This document shows positions 13,516-36,573 of a stretch of 64,000 nucleotides of DNA, piece by piece. The notes below the pieces were generated by a model. The model searched no databases, was not told the origin of the DNA, and was given only the letters and a program-made list of their open reading frames with translations. The position numbers and the translations under genes were made by a program. This DNA comes from Batillaria attramentaria. Lineage: Eukaryota > Mollusca > Gastropoda > Batillariidae. The DNA is taken from positions 537,001 to 601,000 of the forward strand of contig JACVVK020000293.1 of the NCBI GenBank assembly GCA_018292915.2, in the 5' to 3' direction. Each line of letters begins with the position of its first letter. Position 1 is the stretch's first letter.

Positions 13516-13680
13516 GCATGAGGGGAGCCGGGACAGTCGAGCGGCAGAGGCTCGGGTCGTGAGTTCGAGCCCCGGCTGGAAGCCAGTAAACTTGTTCTGC
13601 CTTTCTCTTCGTTGCCCCGTCAGTCTTACATTTTCAGATCACCCTCATGTGGTGGAAACCGACGCCAAACTCCTAACCAG
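13516..13680 (+). mobile_element. tRNA-derived SINE, family 1, diverged copy
   Basis: It starts GGGGAGCCGGGAC and has a box B GAGTTCGAGCCCCGG. It ends with the family tail text CTCATGTGGTGGAAACC and CGCCAAACTCC. It is more diverged than the copies at 22168, 35453 and 44336. Confidence 0.65.
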
Positions 13681-13734
13681 CCATGAGATCTGCATGAGAA
13701 AACGCTTAATTCAGCATTTATAAAGAGTTCTGGA

Positions 13735-13958
13735 GCGGGCCTGGTTAATGCCGGGATATTTATGACAGGACTGAGCGTGGAATGCGGCCCTGTCCCGCAG
13801 TCCCAAACCACACGGACTTCCATACCATCATCCTCATCTCTATCATCATGCATGATTAAAAAAAAACTGCCCAAGCTTCCGAGCCCTCCGTGGATTCCAC
13901 CCATTATCAGGCAGGAACACCACTGGAGCCGGCAAAGAGTTGTGGCAGCAAAAAAAAA
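13735..13958 (+). mobile_element. SINE family 2, 3' part
   Basis: From GGCCTGGTTAATGCCGGG to AGTTGTGGCAGCAAAA it follows the body of the copy at 10219-10740 almost base for base. The tRNA-like head is absent. Confidence 0.75.
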
Positions 13959-13984
13959 AAAAAAAAAAGTTCTGGGGCCATTGT

Positions 13985-14440
13985 TAAACGGGCTAAGTCC
14001 ATCTTTGCTAAGCCAACTTACGTTTTGGCACAGTTTCACTCGTGAGTGCGCCCGTACGGTCTAAATACTCTATCTTGATGATTAGTACAGCTCTTAATGC
14101 GATACTTTGTTGTGTAGATTTTGCGCAAGCGGGTGAACAATGATCCAAATTCTACGACTGTTGTTACACTGCTGGAGCGCTCAGTATCGTCGCTGCGTCA
14201 TCGAGTACGGTTCTGCTGGCTCAGTGCCAGCATTACAGGCGCTGTCACCACCCAGGCCTGGTTTTCACGAAGTGCGTTTACCTAAGATAAACGAGTTTAG
14301 GTCTAAACGGGCGTTTAACAATAGTAATTTCTCTTCTTCTTTTTTTTTTTTTTTTTTTCGTTCGTTTAGATTCAAACGGGTTTATCCTAGCTCAACGCGC
14401 TTCGTGGATACCAGGCTAGGTGTCTAAGTGGTGTGAAAAG
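13985..14440. repeat. dispersed repeat split by a fold-back element
   Basis: The flanks match 35080-35375: shared text includes GATTAGTACAGCTCTTAATG and GCTCAGTGCCAGCATTACAG. In the 35-kb copy GACGCTGTCTCTGTGCAGG is followed at once by CAAGTGGTGTGATGG. Here about 170 bp of inverted-repeat DNA lies between the two matching parts (see 14247-14418). Confidence 0.65.
14247..14418. mobile_element. fold-back/MITE-like element
   Basis: The left arm reads CCTGGTTTTCACGAAGTGCG, then TTTACC, AGATAAACGAGTTTAGG and TCTAAACG. The right arm is its imperfect reverse complement, from CGTTTAGATTCAAACGGG to CACGAA-like text and ATACCAGG. A T-rich loop separates the arms. Its absence from the related repeat at 35 kb shows that it was inserted. 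Confidence 0.65.
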
Positions 14441-14689
14441 CCGATATACAGGGGGGTAGGGTTAGAGTGTGAAACTTGAATAGGAAAGCTGCGAGTGCTT
14501 AGGGTGGTTGACAAATTCACAAAAAAAAGTACAGCGATGCGTCAGGAATGCTAATCTTCGGCGGTTCTACTCCAAAAACAAACACCAAAGGAATGTTTTC
14601 CCTGCACAAAGTAGATTAAATGAAGTATAACGAATGAAAAACAACAACAACAACCGAATACAGACACTGAGACACCACGAACAGCCTGC

Positions 14690-15112
14690 CTTACCATGTT
14701 CGCCATGCAGAGTCAACGGATTCCGACTTTTAAAACTGCTTTGAAATCCTATTTCTTCCGGCTAAAACAGACTAACTTCTTACCTTCACTGTCACCATCA
14801 TTGTCATTTTACGATGTCATGTTAAGATGTATCATAGCTGTGTGTATGTAACGTGTATGTGACGTCTATTTCATGTGTATGTAATGTGTATGTATTGCCA
14901 CTATACTAGCTATTGTGAGGCGCCCAGAGCTACAGCAGGAGGTTGGGCGCCAGACAAATCCTCATTATTATTATTATTATACATGCAGCATGTGTATGTA
15001 ATGTGTATGTATTGCCACTATACTAGCTATTGTGAGGCGCCCAGAGCTCCAGCAGGAAGTTGGGCGCCAGACAAATCCTCATTATTATTATTATTATACA
15101 TGCAGCATTGTA
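14690..15112 (+). pseudogene. CR1/L2-like LINE 3' end, frameshifted, with duplicated tail
   Basis: Reading frames give NSLPYHVRHAEST and, after a one-base shift, FKTALKSYFFRLKQTNF. This is the typical end of reverse transcriptases of the CR1/L2/Jockey kind (NSLP...FK..LK..LF). The 3' tail (GAGGCGCCCAGAGCT, then TTGGGCGCCAGACAAATCC and (ATT)n) is present twice in tandem, about 14868-14992 and 14993-15112, with few differences. Confidence 0.65.
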
Positions 15113-15591
15113 ATGCCGGAGGTTACGTACTGACAACTGAGCAAAATCAATAATTTTGGTTTTCTTTGGTCTACAAGTGTGCATCTCTCTCGCTCTCTCT
15201 CTCTCTCTCTCAGGGGCATCCATGTAGAACTCTTTACCACTGAGTACCCAAAACATTTCCAGATTTGTAAACTTCAAATTCGACAAGACACGCTCATTCA
15301 ACACATAATTATATAGAAATGTGTTCAGTGCATACATGTGTATGCATTTTAGTGCTGGCTGTGAAGTATAAGGTCAGTCTTCTCTGGCATACAGCCAATA
15401 TTACAACGTACGTTTTGATTTTCTTATCATGTGTACTTTTTCTCTTTCATTTTTTTGTTGTTGATAGTTTGTAGTTTGTTGTACTTTAGTAGTTTGTTTA
15501 GTATCCTTGGGTGTAGAATAGCAGGACAGCCTGTAAGAAAGGCAGCAATACCTAACATCTCTATCCGCATATCGTTTCATCATCATCATCA

Positions 15592-15666
<75 letters not shown>

Positions 15667-16029
15667 ACAAGAGCAAACACATTAGGCCTACTGTCCACAG
15701 TCCCCACAAAATCCGTCACGGCTGAATCATAGTGAACTGTGACAGAGTTCATGCGGGGAAGCAAATGTACAGAAAAATCATTTCCTGCAGATCTGAACTG
15801 ACATCCTGATTTTCATCAGAAACAAATGATCGGTTTTTTTTTTTGTTTTGTTTTTTTTTTTCCCCTCAGAAACAGTTTTCCTCAGTCCTCATGTACAGTC
15901 TCAAACTGAGAATATATATATATATGAAACTTCATAACTTCCTTCCATAAATTACACCATGATTTCTGTAACAGATTTACACAAGACCAACCTTGGTTAG
16001 AGGAAATCTGCACCACCTAAACGTGACCC

Positions 16030-16073
<44 letters not shown>

Positions 16074-16617
16074 GACTCACACAGAGTGCATCATGATGTG
16101 CTGGCGCCACTGATTTTCGCCGGTGACTGACTGGAACAGTATTTTTTTTTTCCAGTAGCCGCCCCAGTTCCCATCCCAAAAACTTTGAACAAAAGGCAGT
16201 CCTTACCGGTTCTTGTCGGTTGTGGCCGTCTCAGCCGGGCAAGGTCCGCTTAGGACTGAAGAAAATCGAAAACGGCCGTCAGGGCTTCTTTCTCAGTGTA
16301 ACGACTGAACGGGGACAGACTGCTGAGTTTCAAACTGTGGCTGTAGTGCCGCCCAAGTCATCAGTACACGCGGCAAATGAGGGCCATTACTGAGACGTGC
16401 GGGTGACCAGCATGTTTCCCATGCTACTGAGTAGAGAAAAGAAGCACTGACACACAACAGTTAATGGAGAAAACACCGAGGCTACAAAATGAATCACTAG
16501 TTTTATTTACTCAGTATTTTATTCCGCAATGCTACCAAACCAAAAAGACACACACGCCCCAAAAACAAACAAACAAACAACGGGCAAAACAAAACACAAC
16601 ACCACCACCACCACCAC

Positions 16618-16648
<31 letters not shown>

Positions 16649-17530
16649 CATGGGCGACAAAATCTGAAAGCCAGAGTGAACAAATGAGCACCTTTTTGTT
16701 AAATTGTATTGGCCTTGATGGCTTCTGCATGATATTATCATTATTTAAAAAACAAATAAACAAAAAACATGAAATATGACACAATACACTGCAAAAATGG
16801 AACATCACACCACTGTCATAGTGATATCAGAACTGAAACTTGATATCGCACTAACAGAGTTCAGAACTGACACAACTTGATTTACAAGCATAAACTGAGT
16901 GAGTAATGACAACACATTACAGCATTTTTATTTTTGTTTTATTTTGCTGTTGTTGTCAGCCGTCAGTTGTAAACGCTGAAAGATTTTGATCACACACACA
17001 CACACACACTGACACACACACATACACTTTTGACCAGCCGACTCGCCACTCCGGCAGTGTCGAACGCGGACTCTGTACGCGCTTTCAGTCAGTCCAGTCA
17101 CTCAGTAGTTGTCCGGCACAGTTTTCTTCACTGTCATGGCCGGTTCAACAAGGCTGACACGCCGAGCAAAAAAATACTAAAACAATCAGTACATCGACAT
17201 ACAACAAAGCAACATATAGACACTTCAGCATATGCTTAATGTGAGTCAGTTTAACATAATTTTGCACAATTTCAGTGAACCCCGGCCGGCGGCTGTATTG
17301 ACGCCGCTGAAACTGAATCAGTCGTCAGTAGCCGCGGATCTATTCGATCTGCATGACTGTTTGCAGACTGACAGTGGTTCAGACAGCCAGCATGTACAGC
17401 ACGCGACACCTGAGCAGCTCAGTCTCCACAGCAGAGCCGGGGAAACAAAGAAAACACCTTTAGTACCGCCTCCACTTTGCCGTGTAGCCCTCAAACAGAA
17501 AGTTGTTCGCTGAGGACTAAGCGAGGGATC
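15113..17530. other. intergenic, microsatellite-rich
   Basis: No gene seen. It holds a (CA)n of about 36 units at 15593-15664, (CA)n at 16033-16072, (GA)n at 16621-16648 and a short (CA)n at 16990-17010. An open frame at 17232-17513 has no recognisable features. Confidence 0.5.
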
Positions 17531-17559
17531 CAATCGACCTCATTTCCTTCTCTCAACCC

Positions 17560-18100
17560 CCAGCTGCCGCTCTATCAATGAACGCGTGTCTAGCGGTCAC
17601 GTGACCGCTGGCACATTGTGCGCGCGGAGAATCGGAGAGAATTTCGTCTGACAACGCAATGCGTCTTTGTGTAGCAGTGACAGCTATCCTACCCAAGTTG
17701 TCGGACTTGATCTGATGCTGCACCGGTAAGATCGTCTGTTGTGTGTGGTTAGTGCGTTTGTGTGTGTGTTCAGTGCCGGAGTGAGATGCTGTCAGCCGAC
17801 CAGCGCGTGCTGTTTTAACCACTGCCCCTTGTTTTACCATCTCCGCGGGTTTTCCTCTCTCTCTGTGTACGCATGCTTCGCCTTCCGTTCAACGCAGCAG
17901 CCGCCCGCCGCGGTGCCTGTACGCGTGTCGTAGCTGGGGTTGATGTAGGTCACTATGAAAGACGCGCCGACTGAACGTGCCCAATTTCTCGTCTGCCGCC
18001 TGTGTAGCGTTCAATATGGCGGCAGTTTCGCTGAGCGGCAAGCGAGCTTGGGTAGTGTTGGATTTTGAACGTGTTCTCCCTTATTAGGTGGTGTTTACCC
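17560..18100 (+). promoter_or_regulatory. CpG-rich candidate promoter and untranslated first exon of the Polycomb RING gene
   Basis: This stretch is visibly richer in CG dinucleotides than its surroundings. A good donor, CTGCACCG/gtaagat at 17725/17726, could end a non-coding first exon that joins the coding exon through the acceptor tctttgcag at 21129. AATATGGCGGC at 18013-18023 matches the core of YY1/Pho-type sites. The transcription start cannot be set from sequence; the assignment to the gene 3.4 kb downstream is inference. Confidence 0.4.
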
Positions 18101-19688
18101 GGTTTGACCTTACGGGCCGCACGACGGGTGATGCGCGCTGCCGTCTGTGTGACCAATGCGCCTAAAACACATCACAATTCAATGCAATTTAACTCGTACA
18201 CACCTTGTTTTTAAATGCGTCTTTTTTCAAGAGTGGGTGCCCCCGTAGTGGTATTTAAATCTGTGATTCGTACAATCATTCTGCATAAGATGAACGACAG
18301 CCTTGCTACATGGTGAGGATGCATTCTCAGGTATGTCGTCGAATGTTTAAGCATGATATGTCGAGATTTTGAGAGTGAAATCGCTCATGCGGCAGTAAGT
18401 GCGTGGCATTCGTCAATCGCCGAGTTCACCCTACACAAAGGTCAACAACGGCTGTGTGGCTCAGCTGACAGGAATCTCAGTGGCCGTTGAAATCCTACGT
18501 TCGCGCGTCTTGAAATCACAGTCCATAGAAGACTTCTTTGTAAGATGTTTTTAAAATTTATAATTTTTTTGTTTGTTTTTATTGCTTGCCTTTCGTTTGT
18601 AGTCAGTGTGTAAATGTGTAGTGGGGCACTATAGCTGTAGAATGTAAAACTCGGAACACATCATAGTACCGACCACTGACGAGCAAGAATGCGGCCGGCA
18701 TCGTAGTCTAACTGATTATATAAATGGTATGCCCGTCGTTTGAATATTTCTTAGTTTTCTTCATCGTTTAGAGTATTCTTTTATAATTTGAATAAAGGCG
18801 TCGACTGATATGTCGTTCACTAAAAACGAGCTTTCACAGGGTTCTTTTGGCTGTCGGTACGGACTTTAACGGCTCTAGAAGGCCGGGCAAATTATGGAGT
18901 CGTCAGTATGCATTTAGTGAAGGCCACTGTGACCGGGCGAAGTATGTCTGTTCCCGGCCACAGGCAACGACCTGACCATAGGATCACCTTGCCCCGGTGT
19001 GGCCGCGGGCTGTTTAGAGTACGCAACAAAGCTCGTTATTTAGAAAACAAGTGTCACCCACTTGACGGGACGTATGTCGGAAATGGTTTACAAGTTTACA
19101 CGTATAACCCAAAATTTCAACGTCGGTAAAGTGAACTTCATATGGTTCAGCCACAAACGACATGAAGTCAGGCGATGACCCAGCGTTTTTTGGAGTTCCG
19201 TTTGAAACTGTTATAATTATTTGGTTTAAACAGATTTATTTCGTTGCATATTGTTGACATACAAGGAAACAGTTTATGAGCATTAACAAGATAAACTTAC
19301 AGCACGCTCAGTAAACATTCATTTATAACAACATTTGAATGGCAGATCACTTTACTACAAATTACGAGAGAGAAGGGGGGGGGGGGGTGTCACAATTGGT
19401 GAGCATTCTCTTTTCAACAGTGGCCAGCCTCTACAGTCGTGCTTGATATGTAGGAAAAACGAAAGTGAGATAAACTCTGGAACAGTGTTAAAAATATGTA
19501 CGTTGACTGGCAATGCCGGAAGTCTGTCTTGCCGTGGGGAATTAGGTGGATATATTTATTCTGTTATATTTATTCTTGCATTGTTATTGAACTCAAATAA
19601 AAAATACTCTGTTAATTCCAACAATTCTTAATATGTAATATATCATTCTTATTACTCTCATCATTCTTCTTCTTAGTATACTTCTTAC

Positions 19689-19724
<36 letters not shown>

Positions 19725-21129
19725 CAAACGTGAAACGGAAGCAGACTTTAAACCCTGAAATTTGCTTCAGTTTGTGTCCGCCTGTGACACGTACCTGTTC
19801 TAAGCAACGACCATAAGTCCTAGACAGTTGAAACAGTTGAAGAATCGATTTTATGTTATGTAAATAGCTGTGTCATCCAGTTTTCGGTTGTACTGTATGT
19901 GTGGTCTTTACTTTGTTTGATTTTATAGCCGATCAGTGGAGGTTTGTAGTAACAAGTACTGGGTAATGAGCTCATGGTAATAGGTATATTACGTGAAGGG
20001 ATATTATGAAATCATTTTTTTTTTCAATCTTTACATTGATCAAAAAATTATTCATTTGGGAAATTAGGGCGTTTATTTGTCAGAAAGGGAAATAAAAAAA
20101 AAGGACGTCAGCAAATTGTCACTTTTCTTAGCGGAATGGCCGTCTCTGCGCATCGGGCAGTTTTCAGAATCTTGCATGCGTGGAATCGTAGATGCCATAC
20201 TGAAATTTTTAATTGAATTGGTGCAAATACAGCTGTGCAGTTTATCCTGCCGTGGTACAGTTTTAGGGCGATGTGATATTAGTTAACGATGACTTGAGAT
20301 TTAACGTTCAGGCCGATGTAAATCAGAAAAGTGTCGATTAAAAATTGTGTTCAGACTGCGAGAGACATAGACCTAAGAAAGTGTGCTGGCTTTTCAAATG
20401 TTCTACGTAGCTGCCTTTCTGTACCGCTTTGATTTTTTAGTCCTTCAACCCCCTCCCGCCCCACCCCCCTACGCCCCTCCCCACTTCCTCGCCCCCTTCG
20501 CCTCCTCCTTTTTTTAAATTCTCGCGGAGGGTTAATGGCTGATTCTGCATTTTCGGGAGGGATAGGAAACCATATATCTTTGTCATGCTACGTTTTCAAC
20601 CTGTCGAATTTCGGTTTCGCCTTTTGCCCTACGGGTTAGCTGGATTTGGAACGATGAAATAGTTGGGCCTTTTTTGGTGTTTGTTTGTTTTCGTAGCAGT
20701 CGGTTTTACTTAGCCGCGAATTAGTCTTTGTTGCTTGCGCGGCGTTAAGCCCTAAATAACTAATTAACTAACTCGTAGCAGTTGGTGTCTGTACATGCAG
20801 TATGTTGCGGTGATCATTGTATGGGAAATTTGTCGATCTGCGGTTTAGATCAGGTGTGTTCCTTCGCTGCGTATGGGAACAGAGATCTTTTATAGTAGAC
20901 GGTCTTTAGTGAGATCATTGAGCTGACGCAACAAAAAATGCTAATGAAGACAAACGTCATCTGCTTACGTCATTTTTCTACCGGGCTCACAGACTTGCGG
21001 TGCTAGACTCTGCGTAGGCCTGTACTACCCAGATTTCAGCTGCTGTGCATGTAGAGCCTCAGAAATGCATGATACGACATGACTTTGTTACTTTCGTTCG
21101 TTCAGTGCTTCTCCTTTGTTTCTTTGCAG
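18100..21129. other. candidate intron 5' of the first coding exon
   Basis: No coding features seen. It contains a (TGAT)n tract at about 19689-19722, a pyrimidine-rich stretch near 20450-20510 and the AGCCGCGAATTAG-type repeat at 20713-20775. Confidence 0.4.
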
Positions 21130-21190
21130 CGTCGCCCGTGTTCGTCCTCTGTGGTGATCTCTTGACAGCTGTTCACAGTCTGGCGTAGTC

Positions 21191-32102
<10,912 letters not shown>

Positions 32103-32470
32103 TGTGTGTAAGTGAAATGAAAGACAGGTGCTTAGTTGGTGAACTCCGTCTCCGGCCGTGTTCTGTACAATTCCAGTTTCGTAATCTTCCTGAAAGCGGT
32201 TCCACTGAGAGTGCTTGTATAGACTTCGAACAGCATCCGCTCTGTTAGCTTTGAGCTGAACATCGGTATGTTGGTGCCCATTGGTAGGTGTCTCAAATCA
32301 TTCTCTTGTACTGAACAGACTTTGACCTGTAAGCAGCAGAAAATGCCCATGTATGCCACAAATACAAAGAAATCTCTGGACACGAAGAAACCGTACGGTG
32401 TCTCAAATGAGTCTCATGTAACAGACTTTGACTCGTAAGCGTCATAGCAGCAGAAAATGCCCACCTGTGT
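32103..32470 (+). repeat. 3' UTR tandem duplication holding a copied piece of coding exon 9
   Basis: The text GGTGTCTCAAAT, ACAGACTTTGAC and GCAGCAGAAAATGCCCA occurs twice, from about 32287 and from 32397. Between the two units, 32355-32392 repeats the coding exon at 30738-30775 with 36 of 38 bases the same (GCCACAAATACAAAGAAATC...). No AATAAA is seen close by, so the 3' end of the transcript is not set. Confidence 0.85.
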
Positions 32471-32895
32471 AACTAAATCTTCAAGTCGCTGGAGTAAAAA
32501 TAGCGGAACTGTAGAGGTCCAAAATGGGATTTTCCCGGCGGAGTTTTAGCTTGCCATTAATTTTGCATTTATGAATTTTAAGTACATGTATTTTTAAGTA
32601 ATGTGCCACACTGGATGGCGTCGAGTGGATATTTGCTGAGGAAATGTGCAATGTGAAGCTATTGGTCGTGCTGCTGAAGTGGTGAACATGAGGAGGTTAT
32701 GATCATCGAAAAACATATTAGGTATTAGTGTGTCTCGTCGCATGGAAGTGGTGTTTGCTGGGAGTTGGGAAGCAAGGGGGTGGTGTGGGGTCCCACCTTC
32801 GTCGCTGAATGGTTAGTGCCTTGTTCATAGTGTACAGTACATGTGTGTATGATTCAGATAACGTGAGGAGTGGCTACTACTACAGACGCTTATTT

Positions 32896-33420
32896 GGTAT
32901 AGTTCGCCCGTTAGGGGGTGCAAATGTATACCACTCATGCGCAGGAGGGGCATATAAACTCCTGGGCCCGCATGTAAAAGTCGGGGTTAGGGAGTTTAGC
33001 CCCGGGTTAGTCTAACCTCGAACTAAACTAGCTCTAGGGTTAAATTTTCTGTTGTTTTTTGTTTTAAATCAGGAAGCGGGCCCATTCCAGCAAGGTGCCT
33101 GTGCCGTTATAGAAGGATTTTTGTCTCTCTTTCTTCGCTTCCTTTTTCATTTAATTTTGTCTTGGGGTTTCTTTTGTTCTAGTCTGGGTTAGGCCTGTAG
33201 CCGTGGATTAGATTAACCTCGAGTTTTACATACGACCTAATTGTCCTCTAACGGGGGCGACTGTATCCCCGCAACGCGGAAGGGGGTGCACATGTACTCC
33301 GGGGTCTGGCGAGGTGAAGTCACGTGGCCGCTGACTTCGTTCTACGACTTTGCTTAATGCGAAATATCGACGGAATTGACTGGTATACATTTGCACCCCC
33401 CTTAACGGGCGAACTATACC
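32896..33420. mobile_element. MITE-like element with about 38-bp terminal inverted repeats
   Basis: The left end GGTATAGTTCGCCCGTTA plus GGGGGTGCAAATGTATACCA (32896-32933) is repeated in reverse at 33381-33420 with only an A and a G added in the poly-purine run. The interior holds no coding frame; it contains a further GGGGGTGCACATGTA-like copy of the inner end. No target duplication is evident. Confidence 0.8.
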
Positions 33421-33836
33421 ATCTGAGCACCACTGACTCGCTTGTCTCAGTTGGTTAACGTATGACGTCCAGGATTGTTTGGTAGGAAGGTGCTTTTTAA
33501 CTTTGCCAATGAAATGACTTTGGTCAGGTGATGCATAGGCCTGTGACCAAACGAACAAGTACAAAGTAATACAAACATAATGTCCATGCTATCCTGGCCA
33601 AAAAAAAAGGAAACAATAATAGTTGGTTTTTATTCTTCTTCTTTTTTTTTTAGTTTGTGTCTCAGTGTTACAGGTGCAATGTGTATGTTTTTGTAAACTG
33701 ATATAGTAATAGCTTTGCATATTGAACAAATCAAGTCTTTCAATGCTGTAAAGTGTTTTCCTTCCCAGGTGTAAGCTGTGCACACCAGTGTGTTGGGGAG
33801 GGGGCTACCGTAAAAGCGGAGAGGGTAGTAGGTTGG

Positions 33837-33841
<5 letters not shown>

Positions 33842-33921
<80 letters not shown>
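33842..33921. repeat. (TG)n(GA)n microsatellite
   Basis: About 29 TG units followed by about 10 GA units. Confidence 0.95.
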
Positions 33922-33923
<2 letters not shown>

Positions 33924-34677
33924 AGACGGCATACTTGTATACTAGACTCGGACAAAACTTTTGGTGCTTAGTGCTGCTTTTATCCCAAGAAAAGCATTTT
34001 CTTCCAGTTTAAATATGAGTTCTTGGTAAACCCACACAGTCTTGGGGCACTTTCCGTGTTTCACTTTTTTTCACTTTGCCCCGGCTCCCTCCCACTCTCT
34101 CTCCCACCTCCGGCCTACCCTCCCCTCCCTTCCCCTCCCCTCCCCACATACCCCACCCCGCCCTCGCAATCTTGTGCAAAAGAAAAAAAAAAAAAAAAAA
34201 AACCCTAAATGTCCGGTGTGTTCACTTGAGGCTTGGTCGGGATACCAGAGTTTTTTTGTTGGTTTTTCTTGTGGTAATCCAGGCCAGCATGACTGACAGT
34301 AATGTGCATTTCCTTTCACGTTTGTTTGTTTGCTTGTTTGTTTGTTTATGTGTGTGGGGGGGGGAGGGGGTTCGCCGTTCCAAGAAATATGTAGAATCGC
34401 TTTGCAGTCTTGCAGTACAGAGGACGCGGAATGGGTGACGAATATCAAAGGCCAGCAGAGTTGCGTAATTCAAGACTCATATTGGTTGTCTGGTGCCGGC
34501 AAGTGGTTGTGGACGTATTTTGTCAGTTTGTGCAAGCAAAAAGCCAGATTGTGTTCAGACATAAATTTACAAACCTCATTTTTGATGGACTTTCTTTAAT
34601 CGTGCTTGACTTTCAACTGCAAATTAACTCCGTTTGCATCGGTTTTAAAAACGAAGAAGGCATTTTTGTAAAGATTT

Positions 34678-34769
34678 TTCCATTATGTTTGTTGTTTTCA
34701 AGAAAACAAGTTTTATGTCTTCATCCATCGTCAATCGTCATAATTATTGGAAACTGGTAAATGTTTTGT

Positions 34770-34836
<67 letters not shown>

Positions 34837-34843
34837 TCACTAT

Positions 34844-34880
<37 letters not shown>
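34678..34880. repeat. dispersed repeat carrying (CA)n and (TC)n
   Basis: Second copy of the repeat at 24539-24710, with the same unique text around both tracts. See the entry at 24440-24780. Confidence 0.8.
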
Positions 34881-34927
34881 AGTATCAATTCATGGATATT
34901 AAAGACATTTTTCCTCAAACGTTTATA

Positions 34928-34958
<31 letters not shown>

Positions 34959-35079
34959 CAGTGTGTGTGTGTGAAGGACAAGGAAACACGACGCTTGCTT
35001 TTGGGCCGGTGATCGATCGAATGAGCTTCAGTGCACGGTTATAATTTTGTTGGTTTTTATGTTGCGCGCACACAACTTC

Positions 35080-35375
35080 AACGGGATAATCGTCCATCTT
35101 TGCTATGCCAACTTATGTTTTGCAAAAGTTTCGCCCGTGAACGTGGAATACCCTATCGCGGTGATTAGTACAGCTCTTAATGCGAGACAATGTTGTTTAC
35201 ACTCTGCGCGAGCGGTCGAACGTTCAAAATGATCCTACGTCTGTTCTTACAGTACTGAAGCGCTCAGTGTGGTCAGTCGCCGCGTCATCGGATACGCCTC
35301 TCGGTGTTGGCTCAGTGCCAGCATTACAGACGCTGTCTCTGTGCAGGTGCTGGTTGTGCAAGTGGTGTGATGGTA
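35080..35375 (+). repeat. dispersed repeat, uninterrupted copy
   Basis: It matches the flanks of the fold-back element at 13985-14440 and so shows the uninterrupted form. Shared pieces include CCATCTTTGCTA(A/T)GCCAAC, GATTAGTACAGCTCTTAATG and GCTCAGTGCCAGCATTACAG. Confidence 0.65.
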
Positions 35376-35452
35376 GATAGCACGAAAACAGATCAGAACG
35401 ATCTGTCAGCATAAAAATGGTAGCATTAGTCCCATAAACTTACGTACTAAAC

Positions 35453-35622
35453 AAGGGGAGCCGCGGTGGCCGAAAGATAGAGCGTTGGACTTAAAATGCT
35501 CAGGCCGTGAATTCGTATGCCGGCTGAGGCCAAATATTTGTGCTGGCTTTTTCATCGTTGCCCCGTCTTTGATATCAGTCGTATGTGGTGGAAAAGGACG
35601 TTAAACACCCACCCAGCCAGCC
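35453..35622 (+). mobile_element. SINE family 1 with 12-bp target duplication
   Basis: A full-length copy flanked on both sides by TACGTACTAAAC (35441-35452 and 35623-35634). The head is GGGGAGCCGCGGTGGCCG and the end GGACGTTAAACACCCACCCA. This fixes both ends of the element. Confidence 0.9.
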
Positions 35623-35639
35623 TACGTACTAAACGGAAG

Positions 35640-36500
35640 TGATTTTTCAACAATAAACATTCATTCGTACTCTCCCCTGAGTCAATTCCTCACCGGCTGA
35701 GCAGCCGGTTCATTGTTCACTGATTCAGACGCGGCGATGTCGGCCGTCCTACTGTCTGATCGGGTCTTCCGTACAGTTTGTAAAGCAGGCCATAGTCCCT
35801 CATGCTTATCAAAAGACAGAATACGCATTCTTCTATCTCTGAAAACCAAAGACCAAACGGACACCGCGAGACAAAGCGGCCAGGAAACGCCGGTAGTTCG
35901 GAGACGGCGCTCCGTATGGAGCCTCCTGTAATTGGCGAATCCTTTACAAGGCCTCAACTCTAGCCCCGCCCCAGTTTAGCGTCAAAGAAAGGCTGCAGCG
36001 TCTATCACGATCACCGCTGGCAGCTAGCACTCGTCGTAGGCGCGGCTGTTCAGAGATCTGGCCGCTGATTGCTCAAGGCGGGGTGAGAGCAGCGAATAGG
36101 TGCGGTCTGTTGCGTCAGTCTCAGTGACTGACGTGTGTGCTAGGCTGGGAACTGAAACCTCATTGGCTGTTTATTTGATTGGCATGAGAATTGAAACCTG
36201 GACGGCTGTCGAGAATTATAGTCTGTTTCAATGTACTTCACAGCTCTTTCCGCGGTGGTGCAGTGGATGTGAAGACCGCCACGGCGATCTGAGTTGGCAA
36301 GGAGCCGAGGAATGCCGACACAGTACGGTAGTGCGCATTGTGGCGGCCAACTGCGAAAGGGGAGGGGTGACGTTTGCAATAGCTGGAGAGTATAGGGGAG
36401 GGGGAGTTTGAGCCGAGGCGACATGTGCTCGACGGGCAGTCCGCGGCTGTTTCAAAGTGCGTGCTGCGTTCAACTGGTCCGTGTGCACTGCTGTTTCAGT
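35640..36500. other. GC-rich stretch without a clear gene
   Basis: CG dinucleotides are frequent, as in a promoter region, but no reading frame here looks like a known protein and no good splice partners are seen. Confidence 0.3.
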
Positions 36501-36530
36501 CAAAATGTTTTTATTAAATACTCTCTCTCT

Positions 36531-36531
36531 C

Positions 36532-36573
<42 letters not shown>

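Noticed and set aside
17232..17513. 93-codon plus-strand frame upstream of the GC-rich stretch
   Set aside because: No recognisable features, no repeat support and no convincing splice sites.
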